Shown here: positions 25,948 to 37,000 of the stretch, piece after piece | Layout: each line of letters begins with the position of its first letter | Numbering within the stretch: position 1 is the first letter of the stretch | Assembly (NCBI RefSeq): GCF_003149085.1 | Contig: NZ_QGDT01000008.1 | Location: 124,001-188,000, forward strand | Source: Dyadobacter jejuensis | Lineage (GTDB): Bacteria > Bacteroidota > Bacteroidia > Cytophagales > Spirosomataceae | Reading direction: 5' to 3' | DNA length: 64,000 nucleotides | Program-made: the position numbers and the translations under genes | The notes under the pieces: model-generated | What the model was told of the DNA's origin: nothing | The model's database searches: none | Seen by the model: the letters and a program-made list of their open reading frames with translations, nothing else

Positions 25948-27777
25948 TTATTTCTGAAGCAGTAATTTTTTAATTCTTTGGAAGATCTCCGTATTTTCAT
26001 AAACCCCTCTAAAGTCCAGGCTATGGGGACCATAGGCGAACACGGGGACCATAATGGCCGTATGGTCGTTGGTACTAAATTGCCCGTCGACGTACCCCTT
26101 CTCAAAATCGCCGTCGAGCAAGGTAAGGCCTCCCGTCTCGTGGTCGGCGGTAATGACCACGAGGGTTTCGCCGTTAGTATCGGCAAAGCGTAGTGCTTCT
26201 CCTACCAACGTATCGAAATCCAACATTTCGGAGGCTACATACCCTACGTTATTGCCATGGCCACCATAGTCGATTTGAGCGCCTTCGGCCATCAAGAAAA
26301 ACCCATTAGGTTCGGTCTTGAGCCGATCGACACTGGCCTTGAAGGCAGAGGAAAGGAAGTCTCCCCGTCCCTTTTGAATGGAAGTGGTTTTGGAGTCGTC
26401 AAGTAGGACGAAGGGGGCCTTCAGGCTAGGTAAGTCAGCCCAACGGTTAGAGGTTTGGAAGCCCATCAGTTGCAGAGAATCCAATACTTTCTCCCGATGA
26501 AACAGGTCATAGTTCCCTCCTATCAGGATCTCTACCGGGGAGCGTAGGTAGTCGTGAGCAATCTGCCGGTTATAGTCCCTAAACGGCTGATGGGCATAAA
26601 AGGCCGCAGGAGTAGCATCCGTAATATCTCCTGCCGAGATCAAAGCCGTTTTAACACCCTTGCTTTTTAGCATTTCGGGTAAGTTGTCCACTGCTTTAAA
26701 AGTTGCGTCGACGCCTATGCCACGGTTATGGGTCTTATGCCCGGTGGCCATAGCAGTGGCTCCTGCCGCCGAATCGGTAATATAACTATCGGCGGAGGCG
26801 GTTTTGGAAAATCCAATATTAAGTAACTGAGTAAGATTCAAGGCACCATGATTGGCCGTCAGGCCGGCGTGGATCTGAGCGAGGCCCATGCCATCACCAA
26901 TCAACAATATCACATTCTTAACCCTGCTTCGTTGATCATTATTCTTATAGGTAGGGGTATATAGGCTATGAGGGACGGCGTTGGTAAACTCGGCCTTTTC
27001 TCTTCCTTTTAAATACGCTCCCAACTCCTGCACATGGTCGGTATTAATATAGTCAAGCCCCAGATTCATCAGCATTTTCCAGGGATTGACGGCGTCAGGG
27101 GTGGCCCATAGCCTAATCTTTTTCCCTTGACTATGCACCTTTTCAATCACCTCATTGACTTTCCGCTTATCCTCGTCGGTCAGCACTCCTTTGCCATTCC
27201 ACTTGGAATATTTATAAAAAGCCTGGCTGATAAGCCCTACGCGCTTTAGCTGGCTAGCGGTGTAGGTTATCTCCGGACGGCCGTCATAGAGGATATAATC
27301 GGGATATTGATCAAAATCGGCGGGGGCGGGAGTGCTCCCACTGAGTACAATTTTGACGGGGCAGCCAGGAGCCGTAAGGGCCGGAAAGTTTTTCAATTCC
27401 TTTACCAGAATAGGAATGGTTAGGGCTCCATCAGTTTTGAGGTCGATCAATAGCTGTAATTCCTGATCCGAATTTTTATAAATTTTACCATGATGTTGCT
27501 GGAGTAAATCGTGGATAGGCTTCAAATAAAGGCTGATGAGGCTGCGGTCGGAACGAATATCTTTGCGGTCATGAGCCACAAAAAGACTGTCGTTCACCGC
27601 ATATACATCGGCTTCTATAGAACCAAACCCTTGCTTGTAGGCCAGTTCAAAGGGGAACTGCTGTTCATAATCGTTATGAGAATGGGCGTTGGCAGGGGTA
27701 TAAGTCTGGGGTGTTTGGGCCTTTAATACCGAGCTACTCAACGACAAAAGGATTAAACACAGTCGAAAAAACTTCAT
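25948..27777 (-). CDS. Secreted phosphodiesterase-alkaline phosphatase fusion
   Basis: A 609-residue exported protein: signal peptide MKFFRLCLILLSLSSSVLKA, then a GDPD/PI-PLC-like TIM-barrel domain (about 28-258; AHSHNDYEQ, SIEADVYAVNDSLFVAHD, INTDH), then a full alkaline phosphatase domain (about 285-609). The phosphatase metal site is in NVILLIGDGMG (Asp295) and the nucleophile is Ser336 in ITDSAAGATAMATG; TADHETGG supplies further ligands. A diester-cleaving domain fused to a monoesterase would release free phosphate from glycerophosphodiesters or similar. The ATG at 27777 is preferred to a TTG two codons earlier. The gene ends at a hairpin and then a terminator. Confidence 0.88.
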   Translation of the reverse strand: MKFFRLCLILLSLSSSVLKAQTPQTYTPANAHSHNDYEQQFPFELAYKQGFGSIEADVYAVNDSLFVAHDRKDIRSDRSLISLYLKPIHDLLQQHHGKIYKNSDQELQLLIDLKTDGALTIPILVKELKNFPALTAPGCPVKIVLSGSTPAPADFDQYPDYILYDGRPEITYTASQLKRVGLISQAFYKYSKWNGKGVLTDEDKRKVNEVIEKVHSQGKKIRLWATPDAVNPWKMLMNLGLDYINTDHVQELGAYLKGREKAEFTNAVPHSLYTPTYKNNDQRSRVKNVILLIGDGMGLAQIHAGLTANHGALNLTQLLNIGFSKTASADSYITDSAAGATAMATGHKTHNRGIGVDATFKAVDNLPEMLKSKGVKTALISAGDITDATPAAFYAHQPFRDYNRQIAHDYLRSPVEILIGGNYDLFHREKVLDSLQLMGFQTSNRWADLPSLKAPFVLLDDSKTTSIQKGRGDFLSSAFKASVDRLKTEPNGFFLMAEGAQIDYGGHGNNVGYVASEMLDFDTLVGEALRFADTNGETLVVITADHETGGLTLLDGDFEKGYVDGQFSTNDHTAIMVPVFAYGPHSLDFRGVYENTEIFQRIKKLLLQK

Positions 27778-27902
27778 ATGCAATTATAAAAAAGGGTGGA
27801 AAATCATCAATAAAAGGCGAAGATCGGTGTACTCCATCATATATACTTTCCTCGGGCTATTAACTAACCGTTAAGCTTTGAACGAGACCTGCTCATACAC
27901 CC

Positions 27903-28898
27903 CTAAGGGAGTATCGTATTCCATTCTTTTACATGCCCGTTTCGGGACTCTTCTAACCACACTAGGGTATCCTTATAATACTTACGGGCATATTTCTTAC
28001 CCTTACGGATACCCGTCACGCTGTAGGCGGTGGCCAACACATCGGCATCGGTGGCGTTGGGCGAGATAACCGTCGTACGCACATTGTACAACAGCCCAAT
28101 CCCCGTTTTGGGATCGAGAATATGGGAATATATCGTACCATTAATCTTGAGAAAACGGTAAGTAGGGCCCGAGGTGGCTACGCCTACATGGGATAAGGTA
28201 ACAGTCCCTACGGAATCACGACCCGTAGATATCGCCACGTTCCATCCTTCCTTTCCCGGAGGTGGATCGCTGATGGCTAGTTTCCCTCCAGCGTCGATCA
28301 AGGCTGCGGTAATTCCAAAGTGGCGCATCACTTCCATGCCTCGGTCGGCAGCATAGCCTTTTCCTAATCCTCCTATATCAAGGCGCATTCCTTTTTGTAC
28401 CAACTTAATTCGTCGGTTCTCTTTATCGAACAGAATCTTTTTATATCCCGTACGGTCCAGGGCCTCTCGTATATCTTTTTTTTCGGGCAGGTATTCTTTC
28501 CGAACCGCCCGGCGCCATATCTGTACTACGGGCCCTAGGCTAGCATCGAAGCTACCCTTTGTTTGGACACTGAACTGCTGAGAAATCTCTAGTATCCGAT
28601 ATAAATCATCGCTAACATCCACCCAACGATCGGTGCCGGCGGTGGCCGATAATTTATTAATTTCACTTCCATCCCGATAATCACTCAAGGAGTCGTTGAG
28701 CTGTTGGATACGGCTAAAAACGCTGTCAGCTGCGCATTTGGCTAGACTATCGGAGCTGGCATAAAAAGTGAGTACAAAAGGGGATCCCATCATCCCTTTT
28801 TCATAAACATAACGCTGTGTCTGTGCCGAAAGGCCCGTCACCGACAGCAAAAAGGTAATTAAAAACAAGGATTTATATAGGGGTATTGCGATGCGCAT
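27903..28898 (-). CDS. apbE: FAD:protein FMN transferase (ApbE)
   Basis: 331 residues with an N-terminal signal peptide (ending near LSAQ). ApbE attaches FMN to threonine in periplasmic or membrane flavoproteins such as Na+-NQR and Rnf subunits. Family motifs are MGSPFVLTFYA near the N-terminus, LNDSLSDYRDGSEINKL, the FAD-binding LDIGGLGKGYAADRG (about 175-190), DAGGKLAISD, and SHILDPKTGIG near the Mg2+ site. No flavoprotein substrate gene is adjacent. It has a good promoter at 28928-28959. Confidence 0.93.
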   Translation of the reverse strand: MRIAIPLYKSLFLITFLLSVTGLSAQTQRYVYEKGMMGSPFVLTFYASSDSLAKCAADSVFSRIQQLNDSLSDYRDGSEINKLSATAGTDRWVDVSDDLYRILEISQQFSVQTKGSFDASLGPVVQIWRRAVRKEYLPEKKDIREALDRTGYKKILFDKENRRIKLVQKGMRLDIGGLGKGYAADRGMEVMRHFGITAALIDAGGKLAISDPPPGKEGWNVAISTGRDSVGTVTLSHVGVATSGPTYRFLKINGTIYSHILDPKTGIGLLYNVRTTVISPNATDADVLATAYSVTGIRKGKKYARKYYKDTLVWLEESRNGHVKEWNTILP

Positions 28899-28927
28899 CA
28901 GATTGACTCATGGTTTAGGATAGTCTT

Positions 28928-28959
28928 CAAAGATAACTGCTTTAGATGGCTAGAGGCAA
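28928..28959 (-). promoter_or_regulatory. Promoter of apbE
   Basis: The minus strand reads TATCTTTG at 28928-28935 (TAnnTTTG) with CTTG at 28957-28959, 21 bp upstream. The leader is about 25 bases. Confidence 0.6.
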
Positions 28960-28982
28960 GAAAAAAGGTTTTTAAGTCCCTA

Positions 28983-29024
28983 AAACGACAAAAGCCGGCT
29001 GGCGTCTTGAAACACCAACCGACT
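28983..29024 (-). terminator. Terminator of the GH2 gene
   Basis: Read on the minus strand, AGTCGGTTGGTGT pairs with ACGCCAGCCGGCT (13 pairs, three of them G-U), followed by TTTGTCGTTTT. It lies 21 bases past the stop at 29046. Confidence 0.65.
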
Positions 29025-29045
29025 TACTACGCTGCTACAGGCAGC

Positions 29046-31682
29046 TTAATCTTTGATAGGAATGAACTGTTCGGATACATTCCAACCTTCCAAGGCAACC
29101 ACAGGACGCTTGCTGGAAGTAGTGGGGTATTCAATCACTACCGTTTTGGACTCTCCCGGCAGGAGGGACACATAATTGTCTTCATAAAAAACCGGGAGTA
29201 ACCTCTCTTTAGAATCCGAGTTGACGATAGACAGGCGGTTAAAGAAGGCCACGGGATTGCCCTTGGCATTGGTAAGCGTTACGGCCACTTTTCCTTTGGC
29301 CAACAGCTTCGTTTCAACGACAGGCTTAACGGGAGCCATAGAAGACAGGCCGCTGTATTGGCCTTCTCCGTCGGCAAGCCAATAAAAGTTATCACTCACC
29401 ACTTTTTTATTGAGGTCTAATAGCCGCAACGATAAGAACATACCTTCCTTTAGGGCCTTCTCCTTAATGGCCTTGCTCAATGAAAGTATGGGGCGCACGG
29501 TGGTGGGGCCCATCTCTACAAACGACTGTCCAAGGGAAGTAGCGTTCCCCTGCATGTCGTAGGCCGTCAGGACCATCATCTGGTCGTAGGCATGCTCAAA
29601 AGAATTGTTGGCGATCATAACGGTGCTATCGGCCCGATTCAGGAAGATATGCAAGGGCTCACTTCCCGACTTCAATCCATATAAACAGGCATTCGGATCA
29701 AGATAGTAGTCGTACATCTGTCCTCTCAAAGCTGTCCAAGGGTTTTGGGTCTTCCAGATCATCATCCCTGTGTACCAGTCCCACATATGAGCGGTAAAGC
29801 CCTCCATCATCGAACGGTATTGGTCAAAGTTTACCAGCTGTGCTTTTCTACCAAAATCTTCCATATCCGCTATTTTCCCATAGGGTTGAAGATGCTGTTC
29901 GTAGCCAATGTATTTGTGGTAGGCCCATACCGGATCCACTTTCTCTTTACGAGTAAGTGGGTTATAGATGGGTGGAACCTGGTTTTCGGCGGGCAGAAAA
30001 CGTTTCAATGAAACGGCATCCCCAACGCCTACCGATCCGATTTCGGAGTTGAAAGGCCATGTACGATGGCTAAAGAAACGATCGAGGGGCTGTATGCCGT
30101 AAGGGCCGTCGCCATTGCCACCCAAAAAGTTAAACGACATATCGTCGGAATTGGAATAATCGACAAACCACCGAGTTCCGTCCAACTGTGGTAATATGGA
30201 ATCTCTAAGCGGGAACATGATATCCTGAGGGAGGGTGATCTCGTTGCCTCCACACCACATCGCCAATGAGGCATGGTTACGAATCATCTTGATCTGATCG
30301 GCGGCCGACTCCAGGAATAGCCCATGGTCGTCAGGGTACTGCCGCCGCACCCACTGGTCATCCTTTTTCTTGGGGTCGAGCCAACGTCCATTGCAGTCGC
30401 CCGAACCCCAAAAATCTTGCATCACCAAGAGGCCATATTGGTCGCAGGCCTGATAAAACTCTGGTCTTTCGGTAAGGGCACCACCCCATATCCGAATAAG
30501 GTTCAGATTCATATCTCTATGAAACCGTATCTCAGCATCGTAACGAGCGTCGGTAAAGCGTAACATCGCATCGGAGACAATCCAGTTGGCTCCCTTAATA
30601 AATATCTTCTGACCGTTGACAAATATCTGCTTGCTATTGGTATGGGCGTTAGTCTCCGCTTTTATTTCCCTGATACCAACCTGGAGGGTTTCCTGGTCAG
30701 ACACTACTCCATTTTCTACAAATTTCAAGTCCATGGGGTATAGGTAAGCCTCCCCATACCCATGTGGCCACCATAGCTTTGGATTTTCCAGATTAAGTTC
30801 TGGCAAGTCCACCTCCATCGTACCATTGGCCTTCACAGTTACCGTCTTACTCACCGTTTTGCCGGCAATGGTATAGGATACCGTCCCCGTCACGGCAGTG
30901 GCAGTGGCGTTTTCAAGTTCGGTGCTTACGCGGATTAGGGCGGGGTTCTGGGACTCACCAGGCTTCCGTATACCAGGTACCATGGTGATCACATGAGGAT
31001 TTTTAAGATTAACCTTCCCCGTTTTCTCTATGATTACCTTATCCCAAATTCCAGTATTCCTATCGCGGATAGGCTGAATCCAATCCCAGCCTGCCACGTA
31101 TTGGTGGGCCACATTTTTGGCAATACGGCCGTCACCGCCCTGACCTCCATTGGCCTCCCCTACTACGTCGGGAGGGAACACGATCACCGCCAGGCGGTTG
31201 GATCCATTTTTCTGAAGCGCCTCTGTGATGTTATAGCTTCTGCGCAGGAACATCCCTTCAGGCCTTTCTTGGGTTATTTTTTTTCCATTTAAGTATACTT
31301 CAAAACTATAGTTCACTCCACGAAAGTGAAGATATACCTGTTCGCCCGCTTTCGCTTGCTCAGTGAAGTCTTTGACAAACCAGTAAGTATAAAAGTCGTT
31401 GCCCGTATCAAAGATATCTGGAATTTTTTCGTTGTTTAACCCAAAGAAGGGATCCGGTATCTCCTTATTTTCTAATTGAGTCGTTAGGACAGTACCAGGT
31501 ACAACGGCCGGCTTCCAGCTTTTAAGAGAATAGCCAGGTTGTGATATTTTAACTCCTGAGTCCTTTACCTTCTCGATGGGGCTACCAAACCAGCCTTTAT
31601 TGAGCTCATAACTGTTCTGAGCCATAGCCGGAATAGCCAAAATGTGCAAAACCAAAAATAAATTGGCAAATAATAATTTCAT
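29046..31682 (-). CDS. Secreted glycoside hydrolase family 2 enzyme (exo-beta-glucosaminidase / beta-mannosidase type)
   Basis: 878 residues with a signal peptide ending AMAQ. Order: a sugar-binding jelly-roll (about 23-215), an immunoglobulin-like GH2 domain (about 220-340, ending LQVGIREI), a TIM barrel (about 345-690) and C-terminal beta domains. The acid/base is Glu481 (MWCGGNEITLP), and Glu547 (FNSEIGS) is the likely nucleophile. The long NGGQGGDG and VAGWDWIQPIRDRNTGIWD segments and FWGSGDCNGRW are typical of the CsxA-like exo-beta-D-glucosaminidase and endo-beta-mannosidase branch, not of LacZ. Exact specificity is open. It has its own terminator and a possible -7 element. Confidence 0.87.
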   Translation of the reverse strand: MKLLFANLFLVLHILAIPAMAQNSYELNKGWFGSPIEKVKDSGVKISQPGYSLKSWKPAVVPGTVLTTQLENKEIPDPFFGLNNEKIPDIFDTGNDFYTYWFVKDFTEQAKAGEQVYLHFRGVNYSFEVYLNGKKITQERPEGMFLRRSYNITEALQKNGSNRLAVIVFPPDVVGEANGGQGGDGRIAKNVAHQYVAGWDWIQPIRDRNTGIWDKVIIEKTGKVNLKNPHVITMVPGIRKPGESQNPALIRVSTELENATATAVTGTVSYTIAGKTVSKTVTVKANGTMEVDLPELNLENPKLWWPHGYGEAYLYPMDLKFVENGVVSDQETLQVGIREIKAETNAHTNSKQIFVNGQKIFIKGANWIVSDAMLRFTDARYDAEIRFHRDMNLNLIRIWGGALTERPEFYQACDQYGLLVMQDFWGSGDCNGRWLDPKKKDDQWVRRQYPDDHGLFLESAADQIKMIRNHASLAMWCGGNEITLPQDIMFPLRDSILPQLDGTRWFVDYSNSDDMSFNFLGGNGDGPYGIQPLDRFFSHRTWPFNSEIGSVGVGDAVSLKRFLPAENQVPPIYNPLTRKEKVDPVWAYHKYIGYEQHLQPYGKIADMEDFGRKAQLVNFDQYRSMMEGFTAHMWDWYTGMMIWKTQNPWTALRGQMYDYYLDPNACLYGLKSGSEPLHIFLNRADSTVMIANNSFEHAYDQMMVLTAYDMQGNATSLGQSFVEMGPTTVRPILSLSKAIKEKALKEGMFLSLRLLDLNKKVVSDNFYWLADGEGQYSGLSSMAPVKPVVETKLLAKGKVAVTLTNAKGNPVAFFNRLSIVNSDSKERLLPVFYEDNYVSLLPGESKTVVIEYPTTSSKRPVVALEGWNVSEQFIPIKD

Positions 31683-31714
31683 TAGAATTTTATGTAGTGG
31701 ATACGATATATGGA

Positions 31715-31722
31715 CAAATATA
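31715..31722 (-). promoter_or_regulatory. Candidate -7 element of the GH2 gene
   Basis: The minus strand reads TATATTTG, matching TAnnTTTG, 32 bases before the ATG. No clear -33 element. Confidence 0.4.
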
Positions 31723-31918
31723 TAGTAAGCACTTCTAAAATTTAAAGCAGAAGGTTATTTTATTAAATTTTTATAAAACAATAAGGATATTATTAAATTT
31801 TAATAAAAAAGAAAACAAAAGATCACTGTCTTAGCGAAAAATCAGGATTACTCCCCGACCAAGATGGGCCCGCTTGATATAGCAAAAGGAGTAAAATCGG
31901 CCGGTTCCATATGAGCCA

Positions 31919-32251
31919 CTAATCTCCTCTATTTTCTTCCAAATCATTATGATTATCGCCTCCTAGGCTGTAGTAATTATTTTCTTCGTCTTCATTCCCA
32001 ATTATTTCATCGGCATCGTCAAGCTCGGCGCCGGGCACATCCAGATCGTCGCCAACAAGGTCTTGCTCGAAATCTTTTTCATTCCAAGCATGGGGGTTTT
32101 CCTTCTTCCATTTTTTGAGATGGTCCGTATCTTCAGGATCGATCTCGCGCTCTACCAAGCCCCTATTGTATACATCATCTTTTGAGGGGTAAAGGGGATA
32201 TCCTTCAAACTCTTCTTTCTCTTCTTTCTTATTTTTATCTGAATTCTTCAT
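31919..32251 (-). CDS. Small, very acidic hypothetical protein
   Basis: 110 residues, soluble, without signal peptide. The N-terminus is a lysine/glutamate-rich stretch (MKNSDKNKKEEKEEFEG); then YPLYPSKDDVYNRG and a C-terminal half dominated by Asp, Glu and Asn (DLDVPGAELDDADEIIGNEDEEN). It looks intrinsically disordered. Similar short acidic proteins with a YPxYPxxDDxYN motif are, as far as I recall, common in Cytophagales and have no known function. Codon use and the clear ATG support a real gene. I cannot assign a role. Confidence 0.7.
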   Translation of the reverse strand: MKNSDKNKKEEKEEFEGYPLYPSKDDVYNRGLVEREIDPEDTDHLKKWKKENPHAWNEKDFEQDLVGDDLDVPGAELDDADEIIGNEDEENNYYSLGGDNHNDLEENRGD

Positions 32252-32420
32252 GATTCCATTTAGTTTATTTTTATAATCAATATAAAGATACCTATTTCCG
32301 GATAGACCTGTTCAACCGTTTACATGAATTGCACAAGCGCCTTGAGGAATAAGTATGTTAGTGGGGCGTCCTACAAAATACGTGCCTAAGCCCAGGCAAC
32401 AGCGGAAATCCTAGGGCCCC

Positions 32421-32454
32421 AAATAAATAGAGGCCGCCTTATTGGGGCGGCCTC
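32421..32454 (-). terminator. Terminator-like hairpin after susD
   Basis: GAGGCCGCC (32430-32438) pairs with GGCGGCCTC (32446-32454). On the minus strand it is followed by TATTTATTT, a weak T-rich tail. It lies 48 bases past the SusD stop codon. Confidence 0.5.
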
Positions 32455-32502
32455 TGGACATCGTCACGTCATCGTAAAATTGGGCTTTGATTGCCCTCCG
32501 AC

Positions 32503-34044
32503 TCAGTAACCATCATTCTGATACATCCTTACGGGGTCTAGTTTGAATTCGTCGAAAGGAATTGGATAGTACCGGTCTTTTGGACCAAAATTACTTAGTT
32601 TGGCAATCCCGTAATCCGCTTGGTTCTTAGCCTTAAAATAGGCCACCAATTCGGCCGTGGTAAAATTACGGAGCAGATCGTACCAGCGGTGGTTTTCGAA
32701 GGCCAGTTCTACCCGGCGCTCATGCAAAATGGCCAGCTTGAGGGAGGGATACGCCACCTTATATGCGGCATTTTGAATAGAAACTTCATAAGTAGGCATA
32801 CCAGCACGCTCCCTTACCTGATTGAGGAAACCGATGGCCGCTACATCATCTCCCAGCTGCATATTTACTTCTGCCAACATCAGGATCACGTCGGCATAGC
32901 GAATCAGGATCCAGTCGTTACCCCCATAGCCATTGGTACCTGCAGCGGCACTGTTATCCCGGTACTTGGTAATAAAATAGTCCTTTACAGTAGCACTTTC
33001 GGCGTATTTGATCGAAAAATCTTTACGCGCATCTCCAGACTCATAGTCGTTTACCAGATCGGGCTTTACATTCCCACCCAATCCATTGCTAGCAAATAAG
33101 GAATTGATGGTTTCGCCCTTCGCCTGGTTATTACGTGCAATAGAGGAAGAATAGTTGATATCACCCTGTTTATAAACGATCTGAAAGATCAGTTCGGGAC
33201 AGGTCGTTTTTTTGGCTACGTCGAAGACATCCTGGTAAGGGATTTCCTTGAGCTGGCCAAAGCTCCTCATATTATAGGCGGCGGTCAAATATTTTTTTGC
33301 CTCGGCCAAATACGCGGCCTTATTGCTTCCATCCAAGGTAGCGGCCATCGTCAGATACACCTGTCCTAAGAGGGCATTCCCAGCGGCCAGCGATACACGC
33401 CCTTTGTTATTAGCCGAGGGCAGGTTTTCCAATGGGCTGGCGACTACCTCTTGCAAATCGGCTACAATTTGCTGGTACACTACCGATTCTTCTGCCCTGA
33501 ATGTAGCCTCTTCTACCTCTGTAGTAGTTTTGAACGGCACCGTTACCAAGGGTACAGCCCCCCATTTACGCACCAAATGAAAATAGATAAGCGCTCTTAC
33601 AAACTTGGCTTCGGCTACGTACTGAGCCTTTAGGTTGGGAGTAGTAAAAGTCACCTTTTCTATTCCTTCCAAGACCTGATTGGCCCGTGATACGCTTTCA
33701 TACAAGGCTACCCAGTGATTTTTCAGGTAGGCATTGCTAGGCAGCAGCGAGAAGTCATTGAATTGGAACGGCTCTCCAGAGCTGGACTGGTTGTCATTCC
33801 GACCCGTATTATCCGACCTCTCTTCGAAGAACATTCCAGAATTTTCTCCAATACTATTACTACTTCTTAAAGACTGATAGATGCCGTTCACCCCTAATAG
33901 AACATCATTTTCATTCTTATAATAGGTAGAACTGGCCACTGCATTGGGATCTTGCAGGTCTATAAAGTCAGAAGAACAAGCGCCAAACGTCATTAACATT
34001 GCGCTTAGCCCAATGCGTAACAGGTTATTTTTTATGGTATTCAT
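32503..34044 (-). CDS. SusD/RagB-family outer-membrane nutrient-binding lipoprotein
   Basis: A 513-residue surface lipoprotein: signal sequence with lipobox TFGAC (Cys23), a helical TPR-rich N-terminal part, and the SusD C-terminal region (RYADVILMLAEVNMQLGD, LAILHERRVELAFENHRWYDLLR), which is diagnostic. It closes the lid of the adjacent SusC barrel and binds an oligosaccharide or peptide. The gene starts 11 bases after susC on the same strand. The ligand cannot be deduced, as no polysaccharide-degrading gene is directly linked. Confidence 0.93.
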   Translation of the reverse strand: MNTIKNNLLRIGLSAMLMTFGACSSDFIDLQDPNAVASSTYYKNENDVLLGVNGIYQSLRSSNSIGENSGMFFEERSDNTGRNDNQSSSGEPFQFNDFSLLPSNAYLKNHWVALYESVSRANQVLEGIEKVTFTTPNLKAQYVAEAKFVRALIYFHLVRKWGAVPLVTVPFKTTTEVEEATFRAEESVVYQQIVADLQEVVASPLENLPSANNKGRVSLAAGNALLGQVYLTMAATLDGSNKAAYLAEAKKYLTAAYNMRSFGQLKEIPYQDVFDVAKKTTCPELIFQIVYKQGDINYSSSIARNNQAKGETINSLFASNGLGGNVKPDLVNDYESGDARKDFSIKYAESATVKDYFITKYRDNSAAAGTNGYGGNDWILIRYADVILMLAEVNMQLGDDVAAIGFLNQVRERAGMPTYEVSIQNAAYKVAYPSLKLAILHERRVELAFENHRWYDLLRNFTTAELVAYFKAKNQADYGIAKLSNFGPKDRYYPIPFDEFKLDPVRMYQNDGY

Positions 34045-34055
34045 GTCGATAGATC

Positions 34056-37000
34056 TTAAAAGGTAATTTTTGCGCCAATACTATAGGCCCTGGCCAATGG
34101 ATACTTCCCGTAGTCGACTCCTGGAGTCAGGTTGGCTCCGTCGTTATAATCCACTTCCGGATTATAACCCAAATATTTGGTAACCGTAAAGGCGTTATCC
34201 ACGCTGGCGTATATCCGGAGATTACTCATCGCTCCTTTGGTATATTGGGCTATCTGGGGGAGATTATACCCTAGGCTGATATTGGTACAACGAAGGAAAG
34301 AACCATCTTGCAAATAGAAAGTCGAAAGACGGGTACTATTGCTTTGGGTTCCCCCGCGCGAGGCTCGGTATACTTGGCCATTACCAGGTTCGGCTTCCGA
34401 ACGATATCGGTTGACCACCTTTTTATATTGGTTTCCAGAAGCCTCCATATTGAATAGATAATAATCTTGCCCGTCCAAAACCTTGTTTCCATAAGACCCA
34501 TTGAAGGAAGAGGTAAAATCCAGCTGCTTATAGCGCGCCGATAGTCCAAAACCATAGGTGAATTTGGCATGAGGGCTACCAATGACCGTTTTATCGCTAT
34601 CGTTCACGACTCCATCCCCATTAACATCTTCGAAATAAATATCTCCCGGTTGAAGTGGATTAGTAGATGAAGCCGATCTAGCTGGCCCTTTAAGCACATA
34701 ACCATCGGGAAACGACTGAGTAGAAGCATTGTAGTTGGCATTATCTATAGCCAAGTTTTCCATGTCGGAAGCTCTCACCATACCCTTCACCTTGAATCCG
34801 TAGAACATCCCGATAGGCTGGCCTTCTTCAGTAATATGTGTTTTGTAGGATCGTTCCGCCCCATTTGTAATGATGGTGCTGGCACCTCCCATGTCCAAAA
34901 CCTTATTGCGGTTAATGGAGATATTACCATTCACGTTGACAGTCCAATCTTTAGTAGATACCACCCGTGCATCCACCTGCACATCTAACCCTTTGTTTTC
35001 TACTTTAGAATTCCTCAGGTTGGTTAGGATGCTAGAGGATCCAGAGATAGCAGAAATAGGCTGATCGAACAGCAAATTAAAGGAACGGCTAATGTAATAG
35101 TTGGCAATAATAGAGAGTCGGTCGTTGAGCAAACCTAGGTCAGCCCCAAAGTTAAACTGAGAGGTCGATTCCCAGCCCAGGTCCTGATCTTTGATCCCCT
35201 CGGCCCACATGGCGGTATTGACCGTTCCGTTTCCAAATACCACACCTCCTGGAGTGGCCATGGTTTGAAGGAACCGGTAGTTACCTATATTATTATTACC
35301 ACTAAGCCCCCAGCTGGCTCTTAGCTTTAGGGTAGAGGATTTCCCTAGCCAATCGCCGTAAAACGACTCATTAGAAAGGTTCCAACCGGCCGACACCGAC
35401 GGGAAATTACCCCAGCGATTATTAGGTCCAAAGCGTGAGGAACCGTCGGTACGGAAGGAGGCAGTAAGATAATACCGGCTATCATATTGGTACATGACCC
35501 GAGCCAAATAGGACAACAAGCTCCAGTTGACTTTCCCTGTTCCCGAATTCAGACCAAAAGCTGTGGCGTCGGCACCTTTGGCGGTAATTTCTTCGATATT
35601 ATCGTTTTGAAAACCACGGGCAGTAACCGAAATCACATCCGATGAATTCCTTTGAGCGGTATAACCAGCTAAGGCTGAGATACGGTGATCCCCAAATTGT
35701 TTATTATAATCGAAGGTAAATTCAGCCATTTGGTCCACCTGATTCTGCGTCTGAGCCACGGCATATGCCGCTGCTATAGCCTGCGGTGAACCGGGAGGGT
35801 TTGCTGAGCTCGACAGACTAGTAGGCTGGTAAAACTCGTACTTCTCCTGATACGTCTGAAGTCCTAGATTAACTTTGAATTTTAAGGCGGGAAGGATCTC
35901 ATAGGTAACAAACCCATTATAGGTTCCTCGCAATCCGTTCCTGTTAATATGTGTTTCGGTGGCCAAAGCTATGGGATTTTCTATGGTTTGATACCCAAAA
36001 GCGGAACTTAGCGACGCCGCCTCATTTTTGGCCAAGGAACCATCTTCATTATAAGCCTTAAAAATTGGCATGTAGATTAACGCTCCAAGGATAGGCCCTT
36101 GATTAAAACGACCCTCTCGCACCTCTTTGTTTTTATTGGAAGTAAAGGCCAAATTGGCTCCAACTGTCAGCCGTCGATTAACTTGTCCATCGATATTGGC
36201 CCTAAAGTTGTACCGATCTTGGCCGGTTCCTTTCATAATCCCTTCCTGAGACAAATACCCACCACTCAAGGCGTAACGAACGCCATCCTTGCCACCACTA
36301 AACGAGACATTATGACGTTGTACCACTGCGTTTCTGTACAGTTCATCTTGCCAGTCCGTATCATATTGGGGCTTAATCATCTGCTGGGTAGACAGGTCAT
36401 ACAAGTCAGTGGGTATACTCACGGCACTAGCCGAGCCAACGTTTTTGATACGTGTCGCATTGTCGTCACTGAACATGCCATCATTCCAAGCTTTACCCGA
36501 ATTGACCATCAAATCGCGATAAGTATTGTTACGGGCATCGATCAATAATTGTGTAAATTCAGAAGCGTTAAGTAAGTCTACCTTATGGGCTAATTGATGC
36601 ACACCAAACTGATAGTCATATTCCAAGGTCCCTTTACCCTCCTTACCTCTTTTGGTCGTGATCAACACCACACCGCCAGCGGCTCTTGAGCCATATATGG
36701 CCGCCGATGCGGCATCCTTAAGGATGTCTATCGATTCTATATCATTGGGATTGATAAATATATCGGTACCGGCCGGATAGCCATCTACGACATAAAGGGG
36801 ATCGGAGCTGGCATTCACCGAACCGACACCCCGTACCCTGATTTTGGTACCTACATAGGGCGCCCCACTGACCTGGGAGATTTGCACCCCAGCTACTTTC
36901 CCTACCAATGCTTGGCCGACTGTAGGGGTGGTCAGGTTTAGCTCCTTGGCCTTCACGGAGGAAATAGCTCCTGTCAAATCACTCTTCCGTAAGGTCTGAT

